Numbered from the stretch's first letter, positions 12,001 to 25,724 are shown. The stretch: 64,000 bases of DNA from Trifolium pratense (GCF_020283565.1 NC_060060.1:6510001-6574000), one strand, 5' to 3'. Program-made: numbers and translations. The notes: generated from the letters alone by a model not told the origin.

Positions 12001-15000
12001 TATCCTGATCTTTACAGGAAGGAAGTTTGCAAACTATTGACTTATTGGCCGGTACAAATGGAGGAAACAATTTTCATGCTTCCCAGGTTTTAATCGGTTT
12101 CCGTATTTAATTTAATGAGCTACAATCAGTTTTTGTATTTAATTTAATGAGCTTACAATCAGTTTTTGTGATTGGCATGTTTTACCCTGATCTTGTGGGA
12201 AATTATCTTTACTGCCTTTACCATGGTCAATAAGGCTAATATTTTAGTCTTTTTGGATGTTATCTTCCCCATATTCACCAATGAAAACATGTCATAGTGA
12301 GTTTTTTCTATTTCAACTTGCAAACTAATGACTGGGAAACTATGATGCAGTTTGTTTACATGAATCTTCATGTTCATGTTGAGGATACTATAATTGAGCT
12401 GCTGGATACTGACAGTCTGTCTAGTCATGTTGGTAGACATGTTAATGCACCAAGTTTTAAAATAAAGGGGAGATATCTTGGAATTACAACCCTTTATGTA
12501 AGTCTAATATCAACATCTATAAACCTGACCTTAATCTAACTAAATTTTTTCATGGACTTCGAAGAACTCAAAATCTTGGTCATTATTTCTTGAAACCAGG
12601 TTAGTGCTATGCAACATTCTGGACATGTAGTACAAAGTCAAGCTATTAGGGTGGAGGTGTACAAAGCTCCAAGAATACACCCTCATGAAATTTTCCTGCT
12701 ACCTGGTGCGTCATATGTGGTATGTCCGAAAGTACAAGCGTTGTTTCTTCAGTACTAGTTTAACTTGAAAATGTGGACTTCAAAAGAACATCATACCACA
12801 TTCTTCTCTTTAGTTAATGTTTTATTTTTCTGTTGGAAAAGGAAAGGTTGATTTCTTTGTAAAAAAATAAGTGCTTACATTTATTTCTAGATTCGCAATT
12901 CATCAATATCTCTACTTATTTGTTTCCTTGCTGCCCTAAAATTTCTGTCGCTAGTTTCAAGGTTATCTTCTTTTTTTAATTTTTTTTATTGAATGGTAGT
13001 TTCAAGGTTATCTTAATGGGGTCAAGTCTAGAGTTATTTAAGGAGCCTATGATATTTGCAATATGTACCTTGTTTTTTAGCTTGTAAAGACACAATTGAA
13101 GGGTTTCAGTTTGTCTTCATACAAGTCTTTCATCCTTACTTCTCTCTTATCTGTATTTCTCAGTGTTTTCTTTTGTGATTATTTATCTTCACAAATTGTT
13201 TTTCAATCTTGAGCTACTGTGACCATTGGCGCTATTGTTTTATCAGTCTTGGTTTTATAATGATGGTGTTTTATTTAATTTATTTGCCTAGCTTACCGTG
13301 GAAGGTGGCCCATCTCTCGGTGTTCATGTTGAATATGCAGTTGAAAATGATAAAATTGCAAGTATTGATAGATATACTGGACGGCTCTTGGCAATTTCTA
13401 CTGGGAACACAGTAAGATGTTAAATCCTGCTTAGGGTTTTTTATGTTTACTTATTATTAACTATTTTTTATTCAAATTTGTTATGAAGTATATGCACCTT
13501 TTAGCTGATTGTCACAAAGCACATACTTTTATACACATACACAGGACAGATTTTGTACTTTAGCTAAACAAGGGTGTTTTGTTGTAATTTAGTGGTCATG
13601 CTACTAGGACAGATAACTTGCAGGTGTAAAATAACTTGTTCCGCTGGCATTTTCAGTTTTATAAAATGAATTTCTGCTTTTGCGAACACGTGATGATATT
13701 TCTGCCCTATTCTTCAGACGATTATCGCTAGCGTCTTTGTGAATGGAAATACTGTGATTTGTGAAGCAAGGAGTGTTTTAAAGGTGGGAGTTTCATCTAC
13801 TATCAAATTGCACATGCAGAGTGAACAACTAGGAGTTGGCTGCAAACTACCAATTTATCCGTTATTTCCTGAGGTGATAGTTAAAAAAATTTGTGAAATA
13901 TTCTTTCAATTGTGTATTTCATATGTTAATATTGATGGCCTTTTTGGTTTTGCCAGGGAAATTTATTTTCTTTCTACGAGCTATGTAAAAGTTACCAGTG
14001 GACTATTGAAGATGAACAGGTTTGGCTTTATTTTCAAATTATCTTTTTAAGCAATGCCGCAAGGATTAAGTAGCATTAATGGAGTGCAATCAAGTACACT
14101 CCATACGATAGTTATACCTCTTAGAAATCGAAACACCATTATATATGGTCTAAAAGTCATATTTCAAGGAAGCAAAACAATATGAAGTTTTAGATTCACA
14201 AGGAAAGTGTGTTTGGTCTGAAAGAAACAACTAGTTTTATACAAAGAACATAAAACTACATCTTAAACGTATCTTTTCTGTTTAATTGCCACACCATAAT
14301 TAATAGAGAATTCAAAGCCAAACAAATTTGTGCTGCCAGTATAAAATTTATAATTGTTGACTAATTCACCATTTGCCTTGCTTATTTCCCCTATTTCCCC
14401 AGTTATCAACAGGCAACAGCTAACAAAGCTAATATACTTCTACTATGATACACCATAAATCATTGCACCATAAAACTATCATTTTCTTCCTAAGAAAATC
14501 ACACTCGACAGTGTAAGATAGTCTAAAAAATTGACTTTGCTATGTTTTTTAGGTGCTGAGTTTCAAGGTGGCAGAGAGCTTGCATGGTGAAAAATATGGG
14601 ACCGCTTCAGAAGATAGTCAAGTTGGCGGTTATTTTGATGAGAATGACATTGGCTTTATTAACGTCTTGTATGGAAGGTATTAAGTTGTGCATCATTCTT
14701 GTCAAGAATAGTAGCATGCCATACTCTTTCTCTGTTAAAAACTCTTAAATATCTGGATTCAAATAATGACCTTAATCTCTTATGGTTCCAGTATATATAT
14801 CATTGTTGGAGTCATTCAAGCTTTATATTGGCTTTGCTTAGTTTAATTTTTTTCTTTCTTCTTTTTCTCTTTCATTAGATATGATTCATCTGATATGATA
14901 TAATGTTTAGTTTAATATATGTATCTGATCCCACCCCATTAGAAAATACTTCAGGGGTTGTCGTTGCTAAATTTAATTCCTTTTTAGAGGCAACATAAAA

Positions 15001-18000
15001 ATTGCCAGCTTTAATTAATTTATATTATATCCTTTTATTCCTTGATATGTTTTCTATGTTTTTCTCAGATAGATATGATTCAGTTACCGTTTTCAGTCCC
15101 TAAACCTTAGAGATTGCTGATTTTTTCTCCTTGTATATATTGTCTGATTTTCCTCATGTAATACACTCAATATAATGTTTTGTATTCAATCTGTAGTGAA
15201 GTGTAAATATAATTTACAGCAAGTGGTCAACTTATAACATCAATAAACATTTTAAAAGATACGGTATAGAAATATGTAATTGAGTACCATATATTTTCTT
15301 ATTTATTTATTTATTTATTTTGGCTAGGTCTGCGGGCAAGACAAAAGTTGCTTTGTCATTCTCGTGCGAGTTTTCAACTTCTGGGTCGAAAACACAGTCA
15401 AGGTTGTACAGTTCATCTTTATCAGTAACAGTAGTTCCCGATCTTCCCCTGGCTTTGGGACTCCCAATAACCTGGATTCTTCCTCCCTACTATACAACTA
15501 CAAGCCTTTTGCCTTCCTCCTCAGAATCTTATTATGATGGTCAGAATCACAAAGGAACCATCAAGTATTCTTTATTGAGTAGTATAGATAAAAATGCTCT
15601 GCAGAATGATGCCGTGTTCATTGATGGGGATAAAATTAAAACATCAGAAAGTAATAATCTTGCATGCATTCAAGCCAAAGATCGTACCACTGGTAGAATA
15701 GAGATTGCTTCCTGCGTCAAGGTTTCTGAGGTATGGATTTTATCTATCACCTACTGTTTATTTGGGACCATTTGTTGGCAGTTGACGCTCTTAGGATAAT
15801 GAATGGTTATATCCATTGTATATTTAATTATTAACCATTAGATTTACAAGAGTCCAATTGAGTCTGAAATTTATTGTCTAATATTTAAAATAAAAAAATA
15901 ATCCATAGGTAGATGTTTCAGTTATACATGTGTCTGTATGGAGTTTTAGAGAGTGAGAGAGAGAGAGAGGGTAATATTAGAGAAAGAGAAGCAGTGTTAT
16001 TAATGGTTGCTTATGGCACCAGCCAAAAATCCGCCATATAAACAGTTGCTGCCTATGGAGGCTGACACAAAATCCGCAATGGCGGTAATTTAACAACACT
16101 GTAGAGAAGTATTTAGTAAGAGAAAAAATGTATAATTTAAATTTTTTATAATATAATTATAAGTGGACGGATTGTATGTTTACTAAGAATTGTGCTAGTA
16201 ACATCCTCTCTAAGAAAAGTAGTTGTAGCATTAAATTTATAAATAATATTTACTTCTCCATAATTACCCTTATAAATATTGATATCATAAGAGGGAGAGA
16301 CTTTATGATTCCCAATGGTAAATTTAATAGGGGCATTTTTATACAGAATTCATTAATGCATGTGAAAATTTGAAAAGAGTCTTGTATTAGGGGACGAGAA
16401 AACCTCAAAAATTGGATCTTATAATAAGGGACGGAGGGAGTATTAAAGGTTGTGTTGTTAGCACTCATTTTTTACTAAATGGGATTTGATGGATTGGATT
16501 TTTTTCATACTTTTTTAACCGATCATAGATGCATCAATCACTTATTGTTTATCCATCCATCTTGGTCAATATTACCCCTGGCTGCCATTCTGTCTCAGCA
16601 GAATAAGTATATCTACTATATTGACCATGTTATTTGCTTTATAGTCTAGATATATCATATATGTCATTTTTTTGCGAATTGTAATTCACCATAATTTCTA
16701 TATCATGATCAAGGTTACTCAAGTTAGAATAGCAAGTAAGGAGGTGCTGTTCAAAGTGATTGACCTTGCTGTTGGTGCAGAATTTGATCTTCCAACAACC
16801 TTTTATGATACTCTAGGTATCAACACCCCCTTAATACTATATCACAGTAGGAACTTCAGATTGAAAGTACTCATATTTTATTGTCTTCCTTTGGTTAAAC
16901 AGGAAACCCTTTCTATGAAGCATACAATGCAGTGCGTGTCTATGCTGAAACTAACTACCCTGATGTTCTTGCCATAAACAAAACTGCTGATGGAAAAGGG
17001 AATATTCACATAAAGGTTCGTTGATTGTTTTCATTAGAAATCATTTTCTTGCTTGTCTATGTTCTTTGGATTTCGACAAAAAGCAGTATAAGAACCTGCA
17101 GCTTGCACATTTGCAGAGTTTTGGAACTAACTAGGTAGATAAGTTTCGTGTGTTTTCACCTAAAATTGTATCACGTGACTTTAGTGTCAGTTGAAGTTGT
17201 AGGATTTGGGATTAATCGATTATTAAGGAGGGAAGAGAAAGAATAAGACGTAGCATTGTGATTATGACTTGATACAGAGGGCTATATATTAATTAATCCT
17301 TAGTTTTTTACTAAAAGAGGATCTAAGATATCTTAAATAATTCTAAGAGTATAAGATATTTTTTTCATTAATTCCAGCAGTTTCTAATGAAGTGAAACCT
17401 GCATAGTCTTATCAAGATCGGGCTTAGTTCACTTTATTCGTGGTTGCGATTTAACTTAAAGAGAGCCTGTCTGTGTGTGTAACATCAGAGAAACTTTTTG
17501 GAATCTAGCCAGAATTTGCCATGTCTAGTACTTAATTTGCTTTATGTGGAGTTGCTTTACTCAGCTAAGTAAACTTGTTTCGACTGACTCATTGTTGAAG
17601 GCAATTCGGCACGGGAAAGCTCTTGTGCGTGTAGCAATTAGTGAAGCCCAACAAAAGTCAGACTACGTGCTGGTAAGTAATATCTATTTGCCCTGCACTT
17701 TATAACAATAAATTACTGTTCTACATGCAGTTCTTGATCTTAAGTCTTAACCCATATGTATATCTACTGGATTCTCTGAATCTTTTTCATTTTCTTGCAG
17801 ATTAGAGTTGGTGCCCATGTATATCCTCGAAATCCAGTTCTTCATATTGGAAGTCCTCTTAACTTGAGCATCAGAGGTGTGGCTAGTTTGAATGATTGCT
17901 GTTAATTTATTCTTCTATCAATGATTTCATTCTCAGGAATACTTTCTTTTTTTAAGAAAAATCTATTTGTTAGAGGTTAAAAGAAACCATTTGCTTACAT

Positions 18001-20754
18001 TTACTGTACAACTTAAGATATTGGGAGAGTTAGTTCATGACCGATATCAGAGGCAAACATGCAATGACCAACTCTCCGGATGGATGGAGTTTTTGGTTTA
18101 TTAATCAAATCCATACGCTTTGGTGAATGAAACTGATTTATCAAAGACTGGAAACATTGGACAACAAGTGTACTCGGATCGACAGAAATGCATTGGTGGG
18201 TTACATTGACATGGCTCATTTGTCTTGGGAGTAATTGGCTTTGTGAACTAAGTGAATGACATTGAAAATAGTATAATGTATAATATAATTGTTGTGAACT
18301 TGAAAGAGAAGGTAAAACTCACAAGGGGATGACTTACTGGACTCTAGATTGTGAGTGTGGATGTATATGTTTCTGGACAGTGGCAGATTGTTCTTTTTCC
18401 AGTTGTTCTAATTAGTTTTATTTTTTTGCCCTTTAATATTTGACCTTTTTACTATTTCTTCAGGAAGGATAATGTCATTCTATCTTCATATTTCAGGATT
18501 GAATGATAAAGTTTCTGGACAGTGGGTTACGACTAATGAAAGTGTAATATCAGTGGATGCGTTATCTGGAGTGGCCAAAGCTATTGGAGAAGGTTCAGCC
18601 CAAGGTGCTAAATAATAATATTAAATGAACGTTTCAATTGTCAACTTGTCATTGTCAAGAGTTTTTGTTTAATACAGTTATACCAATCCCTATTGATTTG
18701 AAACATGTTATTATGAACAGTATATTTCCATTATGAAAGATCAAAGAAGCTGCAAACAACAATTACGGTGTTGAAAGGACACAGTATTTCTGTGGATGCT
18801 CCAAAAGGGATGTTAACTAATGTTCCATACCCTACAAAAGGATACAACTTCTCCGTGAAGTTCAGGTTTGTAAATTATAACTCTAGACATTTTTTTTTTG
18901 GTGTAAATGTCATCACCTTTATTTACTTTCGTGACTGGTTCAATTGCAGTAGTACCACCTATGGTGAAAGCCTTGATGCACCAGGAGGAAACAAGATAAT
19001 ATCATTCGACTGTAGAGTAGATCCGCCATATGTCGGGTACTCTATCTTCACTCATTTATCTGATATGACCCTTTAAGAAGTCAATTCATTCTTAGACATT
19101 GTTTACATGCATTAACTGAAGGTACGTCGAGCCATGGCTGGATTTGGACACTGGCAACTCATATTGCGTATTTTTCCCTTACTCACCCGAGCATTTAGTG
19201 CACTCAATACCCAAGTCAGAAGGCACTAGACCAGACGTATCTGTCTCCATATATGCTTCTCTCAAAGAACATGAACATGTTTTGGGATCTGCATCAGCTC
19301 TTTTCATTGGAGGTTTTTCTATAATGGAAATGGGCAAGGTATGGCATACTAATATGGCAAAACTGAATACATGAATTTTTTGTCGCATTGACATTGCTTG
19401 AAAACCCACACACACAGGTATGTGTGTTTCTGCGCATGCTTGTGTTGTGTGTGAAACAAGTGTTTGATTAATTAGGTTGAGTGCCTCATATCTTGCAGGA
19501 GTGGTTTCTTGATCTTATTTTGTCCAATTTGCCCTCCTTTTTGCATGTTGTATTTTGAATTATAAATTTAGCAGACCCTTCAAAATCTCATCGAAAATTC
19601 TTTTTCTTTCTCCCCTCAGGATCCAATGCAGCTGAGTCTGACACCAGACTCAAACAAAACTTACATAACCATAGTGGGAAATACCGGTAAGATGGCATAT
19701 CATAGTACATCTTTTCAGTTAGAAATAATGTAATTTATTATATAAATATAGTAAATTAGGAATGTTGACTTTTGGATTTATTATGAATATACATATACAT
19801 TCAATCCTCAATATATAAGGAAATCAGGAAACAAATCATAATAATAATGAGTCTTAAAATTTGAGTTCAGCCTAACTTATCACTTGAAAAGAAGAATGTT
19901 GGAAAGTCCTGCACTTGTTGAGGGTGTAGTTGCTACAGATATTTCATCATTGTCTTCTACTATATGTAATACTAATTAATTCGGTGGCTTATCACAGATG
20001 TCGAAATTCACTGGAATCGCCGAGATTTGATTATGATCGTTCCCATCAGTAAAGACGATTTTGGCGTTCGAGGTTTTGCACGTTATGAGGTTAGTGCTCC
20101 AAAATTCCAATGCTAAAACATTACCTGAAAAGTTCAACACTAATCAGTGACTCTAATAAAAGTTCTGATTATAAATTTGAAGTATACACTTAACTTAATG
20201 TATTTCTCTTGTTCATGTTTCCAGGTCAAACTGCTGAAAGGCGAGAGATTCAAAGACAAAATCATCATCACACTCCCAACTAATGGTTACGTATTCGATG
20301 AGCTAATGACTTGATTGATTAACACTAGCTGTTTATACCTTTACATTACAAAGGGAAATTTCACGAGTTTAATTTATCTTCTACTTGTTTTGCAGGTCAG
20401 AGAATGGAAATAGGCATAACCCATGAACCTGAACCGGATGAAAAAGCACTCTCCAATGTAGCCATAAATAAAACCCTCTGGGCAAAGATCTTGGGTTGTC
20501 TCCTGTTGTTGATACTTTCGATCTCTGCCTTCATATGTTTCCTGGACAAACCAGATAGATCGCAGGAAACAAGTGCTCCGATCACTGCAACTATTGCATC
20601 ACCTGCAACTCCTTACAGAAGCAGTCCACCTGTTACAAATGAAATGTCTCCTCGGACGCCACAACCATTTGTAGACTATGTAAGAAGAACGATCGATGAA
20701 ACTCCGTACTACAAGAGGGAAGGAAGAAGAGTTAATCCACAGAATACGTTTTAG
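3085..20754 (+). CDS. GP210: Nuclear pore membrane glycoprotein GP210, 5' partial, 34 exons
   Basis: This is the plant homologue of nucleoporin gp210 (Arabidopsis EMB3012), a large lumenal protein anchored in the pore membrane by one C-terminal helix. Exons read from splice signals and frame: 3085-3251, 3357-3573, 4255-4601, 5368-5547, 5756-5885, 5977-6125, 7005-7116, 7214-7797, 8191-8314, 8396-8670, 9665-9772, 9977-10039, 10208-10399, 10889-10948, 12018-12086, 12351-12497, 12600-12719, 13292-13411, 13718-13873, 13957-14019, 14553-14677, 15328-15730, 16714-16816, 16903-17015, 17601-17672, 17801-17876, 18497-18604, 18721-18865, 18950-19036, 19122-19338, 19620-19686, 19998-20089, 20225-20285, 20396-20754. 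All phases match, giving about 1803 codons; roughly the first 120 residues are upstream. Ig-like (BIG2) segments appear, for example QWSASNDSVAQVDSKTGLA and WVTTNESVISVDALSG. The last exon encodes the helix ILGCLLLLILSISAFICFL and a Ser/Pro-rich tail of about 70 residues. No coding damage is seen. Confidence 0.95.
11193..11500 (-). mobile_element. Possible solo LTR in GP210 intron 14
   Basis: Intron 14 (10949-12017) is one of the longest in the gene. Read on the minus strand this stretch has LTR-like anatomy: CTATAAATAGTGG resembling a TATA promoter near 11422-11435, and a downstream CTCTCTGTTTTCATTCTC tract typical of legume copia U5 leaders, ending in AAAAAACA at 11193. No matching internal region is present and no target duplication could be found, so the boundaries are approximate and the call is tentative. 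Confidence 0.4.
11562..11748 (+). mobile_element. Au-like tRNA-derived SINE in GP210 intron 14
   Basis: The sequence starts GGGGAGCCTTGACACAACTGG, has a pol III box A-like segment (GACACAACTGG) and box B-like GGGTTCAAATC about 50 bp later, then the body ACAATAGATCC and CCTTCCCTCGACCC, and finishes with GTTGCTC and a T-rich tail. This order and wording match the widespread plant Au SINE consensus as I remember it. It is sense to GP210 and lies entirely in the intron. Divergence is substantial, so it is old. Confidence 0.75.
15297..15321 (+). repeat. TTTA microsatellite at a GP210 3' splice site
   Basis: About six TTTA units end immediately before TTGGCTAG, the acceptor of the exon starting at 15328. 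The repeat therefore supplies the pyrimidine-rich part of the 3' splice site. Confidence 0.8.
16230..16441. mobile_element. Stowaway-like MITE remnant in GP210 intron 22
   Basis: The right end GGGACGGAGGGAG followed by TA (16430-16442) is the complement of the CTCCCTCCGTCCC terminus of Stowaway (mariner-type) MITEs, which duplicate TA on insertion. A matching left terminus is not visible, so the left limit is arbitrary and the copy is probably truncated. Confidence 0.45.
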
Positions 20755-22472
20755 GCTCCCACATCAGAGGCTAATACATAGATTCATACTTGTACTCTGT
20801 TGTATTATTTTCAAACTGACAATTTTGGTCACTACATGGTGTTGTATAAATTTAGGAATATATAGTGTCATTTGTGATGCATACATTAAATACAGTATTT
20901 ATCTCGTGGTTAGGTTAGTGTAGCTTCCACCATCCAATGTGTGTTGAAATTGCATTACATTGCTTCTCCAATTAGCTTATCTCGTTTATTTTTAATCTTT
21001 TTGAAAGTCATTATTGTTTATTTTGTGAATTTTTTTTCTTAAAAAAAGTGATGAATCAAAGATGGAAAGTCAGAGCAAAATAAGAAGTTTATTTAAATAT
21101 TTCATAAAATTTGCTTTGCAATATAAAAAAAAATAGTAATTTTATGTTCTAAGTGATATGACCCAATCCATGATTCAAGAAAATCTGAGACGGGAAAAAG
21201 ATTCTAGGGACGAATCGATAGAGTCAAGGTCTCAAAGTAGGAATTTTAATTAATTGAATACAATTCGGTACAAATGAGAAACTATGTGATAATAGAATAA
21301 GAGTTTTATGAGAGAAGAAAATATTTGTTTATTCATTGATTGTGTTTCAAATGAGGCACAAAATCTTTAAATATAACCATCAAAGCTAAAAGAGTGAAAT
21401 AATATAAATAAATTATTATTTTAAAAAAAACTAATAATCTTTGATTAAAAAAAAAAAACTAATAATCTAATACTTATTTCCTATTACAAAATCACAAGGG
21501 ATGTTATATTTTTTATGAAAATCATCAAGTTTCTATCTAATACAAAGAGTAGTCAAGATCCATTCTCACACTCATGACTTATTTAATTATTATCAAAGTT
21601 AAGAACTAAATGAAGGTCATATATACACAAAGTATATGAGGGTCCAAAATAACGAGGAGCTTTCCACATTCGCCAAAAACACAAATTTTGTGATAGCTTT
21701 TTTTACGCAAAATAAGAAGTACGTTTTCGACCGTAAAAAAAAACATTTTCAAATAAAATATATTACTTGAAAGTACACTTTTGTCCACTAAGCATTACTC
21801 CCAAGTGTGCCTAGAAACTTTATTGTATTGTTCCTTATCCATTTATAGCAGCTGAGTTTTTTTTTGACAATAACATTTTTGTTTGAATTACGTAACTTTT
21901 GATTATTCATTTGATATCGATTATTTGATATTCAAAATTAAATAAAAGTTACACCTTATCTGATAATTTTTAAATAAAAACTTAAATACACGAACAACTA
22001 TTCATCACTTTTTTTATCTTAAATTTTCTATAAAACAATTTTCGAAAGAGAATTACTTTTGCCACTCTACCCATTTCCTCGCGCGTCCTAAGAATTTACC
22101 AAAATACTCCTGTTCGTTAATTAAGTAGCAGACACTCTTAAAAAACACCCAACTTTTGTAACGTATGTTACTTAAGTAGCGGATAACATTTTTCTAAAAA
22201 CGACATTTTTCTAAAATTCTCATTTTTATAACGTCTGTAGCGGAAGGGGAAAATGGAAAACACGTAGGATGTGCGAGTAACCGGTAGGGTAGGAAAAGTA
22301 AATCTCTTTTCGAAAATAATGAAACAAGAGAGGCCCATGCAAAACATGAAGCCCAATACTATGTACTTTATAATAACATCACAATAAAAAAAAAAACAAA
22401 TCAAAATCATCAGAATAAAAAGGGAATAAGGGGTTTTAGAAACACACAAAGCGCTCTCACATATCTCTAATC
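20755..22472. other. Intergenic, GP210 to hnRNP
   Basis: This AT-rich spacer holds the GP210 3' UTR and the promoter of the hnRNP gene. Homopolymer runs and short degenerate direct repeats (for example two ACATTTTTCTAAAA-type segments near 22180-22215) are visible. No coding region or RNA gene is seen. Confidence 0.7.
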
Positions 22473-22480
22473 TAGGGTTT
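22473..22480 (+). promoter_or_regulatory. Telo-box in hnRNP leader
   Basis: TAGGGTTT lies about 60 bp before the start codon, followed by a CT-rich leader (CACTTTCTCTCTTCC). Telo-boxes of this kind are common near the transcription start of plant genes for RNA and translation machinery. Confidence 0.5.
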
Positions 22481-22537
22481 CACTTTCTCTCTTCCGTGCT
22501 TCCAAATCCCAATCCCAAAAATTCGAATTCTGAATCC

Positions 22538-25500
22538 ATGGAATCACCTGGAAAAGACCATATGATTGGAAGCGGAGAACAAAACGACGTTGGTAGAGTC
22601 TTTAACCACAGAGATGAACACGAACATGAACAACAACACCATAACTCTCAACCCCTAACCGGTGATGGTGCAAGTCCTGGGTAACTTTCTCTTTTTCCTC
22701 TTTTTCTTAATTTTTTGAATTTCTAAAGAATTCTTCAACATTCTGTTTGTTTTCTTAGAGAATTGAAGAATTGGAACCTTTAGATTTGAGAAAATTAGTT
22801 TATAACGATTCAATTTTGTAGGTTTTTCAAGAAAAGGTGTAAATTAGTCTATAAAGATTCAATTTTTTAGGTTTTTTAAGACAAGGGGCTTTTTTGTTTG
22901 TGTTACATGCTTTGTTAGATTAGATGCTAATATTGTTAGATTTGGTTCTTTTAATTTGCAGAAAGATATTTATAGGCGGTTTAGCGAGAGAAACGACAAT
23001 TGGTTAGTGCTTTTGCTTTATCTTTATTTATAGTTTGATCTTAGTTGTTAATCTCTTTTTCTGAATTGTGGTAATTGTAGCTTTTTGTGTATTGATTTCT
23101 TACCTTGTTTGATTGTGTTTTGTGTTTTGCAGCTCAATTTATCAAACACTTTGGTAAATATGGTGAGATTACTGATTCCGTAATCATGAAGGACAGGAAA
23201 ACTGGGCAGCCTCGTGGATTCGGGTTTATTACTTATGCTGATCCGTCGGTGGTTGATAAAGTCATTGAAGATTCTCATATCATCAATGCCAAACAAGTAT
23301 GGGATGTTTTTTATATGATGTCTTTGCATAGGATTTTATGTGTTTTGTTTTGATTTTAGTGTTAGTTAATGGATACATAGCTGGCTCTTATATGGTTTTG
23401 GGATTATATATAGGTTGAGATTAAGCGGACTATACCAAGGGGAGCTGTTGGCTCTAAGGATTTTAGGACAAAGAAAATATTTGTAGGTGGTATCCCTTCA
23501 CATGTGACTGAAGGTAGGTTATCTGTTTAGACAGCAGCTAATGTTTTTGTGCTTGACTCTGAGGTCTCGCCTAGGTGGACTCATAGCAACAGCGTGAGAG
23601 AGCAAACTCCAAAATATGAGGACCCTATGGGCATTGATAATTATATTAGTTTCAGATTTTAACGTTGTATTTTAAACCTGAGATTACTGTTTAGGATATG
23701 TCAGAGGTTTTCTCTGATATTATTCTCAGTCAGCTCCCGTATTTTAGTTTACCGTATATTTTCAGGCTTTCGTTTATTATTAGTCTTTTTATGAATCACT
23801 TAGACATAATGTTTGTATGGTGGTAAGTAAATTGACTATTTTCATTATGACCCTACCTTTCTTTAAAGTTCAATTAATATCAGCTTAAGCTGCTGTGTAA
23901 AATCTAAAATTAAGTTATTGATTTGGAAAACAATTTTTTAATGCAGCAAGGGGAACCTTGCTTTGGTGTATATTGTTTTTACTAAGCAATGTACTTGTGC
24001 AGATGAATTCAGAGACTTTTTCACACGCTATGGAGAAGTCAAAGATCACCAAATAATGCGGGACCACGCTACCAATAGATCCCGTGGCTTTGGGTTTGTT
24101 ACCTTTGACACTGAGGAAGCTGTTGATGATCTTCTATCTATGGGGAACAAGATTGAGTTTGCTGGCACTCAGGTGAGACATCGTTTTTCACAGCGAATAA
24201 CTGCATTCCATTATCCTAATTTGCTCACAACAGATATAATAGGTTATAGGATACAGGCTAGTAACTAAAGGGCCATGATTTATGTATTTGACCTCAAAAT
24301 CTTGAGGGTTTATGTTTCAATTTTGAGATTGTGTTGGCCAAAAGTTCATGTTACAATGAGATTTTGATAGAAAACAGTTATGTGTTGGTTTCTTTTATTA
24401 TTCATGAGAATGAGAATCATGACTGAAGAATTTTGGTTATGTCATCTACCAACAATGCTCATCAAAGAATTGTGTTGCATTTCTTTGATATGCAAAAAAC
24501 TAAACTCTTAACCCTGAGTACTGAAAAAAAACTAAACTCTTAGGGGGTGGTTCATTGTTGGCTTTGTTATTCATGAGAATGAGAATCATGACTGAAGAAT
24601 TTTGGTTATGTCATCTACCAACAATGCTCATCAAAGAATTGTGTTGCATTTCTTTGATATGCAAAAAACTAAACTCTTAGGGGGTGGTTCATTGTTGGCT
24701 TTGTTATTCATGAGAATGAGAATCATGACTGAAGAATTTTGGTTATGTCATCTACCAACAATGCTCAATTCCAAGCTTCAATAATTTTGACGAGCCCGTG
24801 CTTTTTACTTTAGTAATTACTTAAATAGGAAACTACGAAATTGTGGCTCTTTAATTCTTGATGTTTGACAACCGATATTCTTCGGTCATGGTTCTTATGC
24901 AACAATGCTTCACTTATTTTTATTTCAGGTTATGTTTAACTTTTGTTGAATAGTATAGTATGCTGAAGCTACTATAGGAAGCTAGTGTATGTGATTGTAG
25001 TTCAAGCATATTTATTTCTTCTTTGGAATTAGAAAATTACTTGCTACTTGTGTTTTTTGGAGGTGGGTTTTGTTGGGAGATTCTTTAGTTTTCCAACCTA
25101 TACCCCATTTGCAAGAGATTTTTCTATGATTTAAATGTTTACATTGTTGGTCATCTGCAAATTGACTTTGTTATATTTCCTTTGTAGGTGGAAATCAAGA
25201 AGGCTGAACCAAAAAAGGCAAACCCACCACCTCCATCATCTAAGCGCTACAATGACTCAAGGTCTTCCTACGGCAGTGGTGGGTATGGCGATGCTTATGA
25301 TGGATTTGGCGGTAGCTTTGGTGCTGGTAGTGCTTACAGCAGGTCAGGCAGTGTCTATGGTGGTAGGGGAGGTCCTTATGGTGGTTATGGAAGTGAATTT
25401 GCTGGCTATGGGGGATATGCTGGAGCTATGGGAGGACCCTACAGAGGAGATCCTTCCCTAGGGTATGCCGGTCGTTATGGTGGTAGCTTTAGCAGAGGCT

Positions 25501-25724
25501 ATGATCTTAGTGGGTACGGGGGACCTGGTGAGAGTTACGGAGCATATGGTGGTGCTGGTGGCGGAGCTGCGGCTGGAGGCGGTTCTTCCGGTGCTGGTGC
25601 GTATCAAGGTGGCTACGATGCCAGCCTTGGAGGTGGTTATGGAGGAGGAGCTAGTGGAGGCTCCTTCTATGGGAGCCGAGGAGGATATGGTGGCGCCGGT
25701 CGATATCATCCGTATGGAAGATAG
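22538..25724 (+). CDS. hnRNP-like RNA-binding protein, two RRMs and Gly-rich tail (HLP1-like)
   Basis: Six exons: 22538-22680, 22962-23002, 23133-23296, 23414-23513, 24003-24172, 25188-25724; phases agree and give 384 residues. The start MESPGKD is the first ATG in frame. After an acidic/His-rich leader, RRM1 begins at about residue 49 with RNP2 KIFIGGL and RNP1 RGFGFITY; RRM2 has KIFVGGI and RGFGFVTF. The C-terminal third is Gly/Tyr/Ser-rich (GGYG, GGSFG units), a low-complexity type of tail found in hnRNP A/B proteins. The closest family I recognise is Arabidopsis HLP1 (At5g40490), a nuclear hnRNP tied to alternative polyadenylation and flowering; that role is inferred by similarity only. 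RRM residues needed for RNA stacking look intact. Confidence 0.93.
24398..24767 (+). repeat. Three-copy tandem repeat in hnRNP intron 5
   Basis: Copies begin at 24398, 24567 and 24704 with TTATTCATGAGAATGAG. Copies 2 and 3 are spaced 137 bp; copies 1 and 2 are spaced 169 bp because of a 32-bp insert around 24511-24542 that itself repeats AAAACTAAACTCTTA. The third copy stops after ACCAACAATGCTCA. The copies look almost identical, so the expansion is recent. Confidence 0.9.

Noticed and set aside
22496..22537. Longer N-terminus for the hnRNP starting at a GTG
   Set aside because: The first ATG in frame is at 22538; nuclear genes rarely start at GTG and the upstream part looks like leader.
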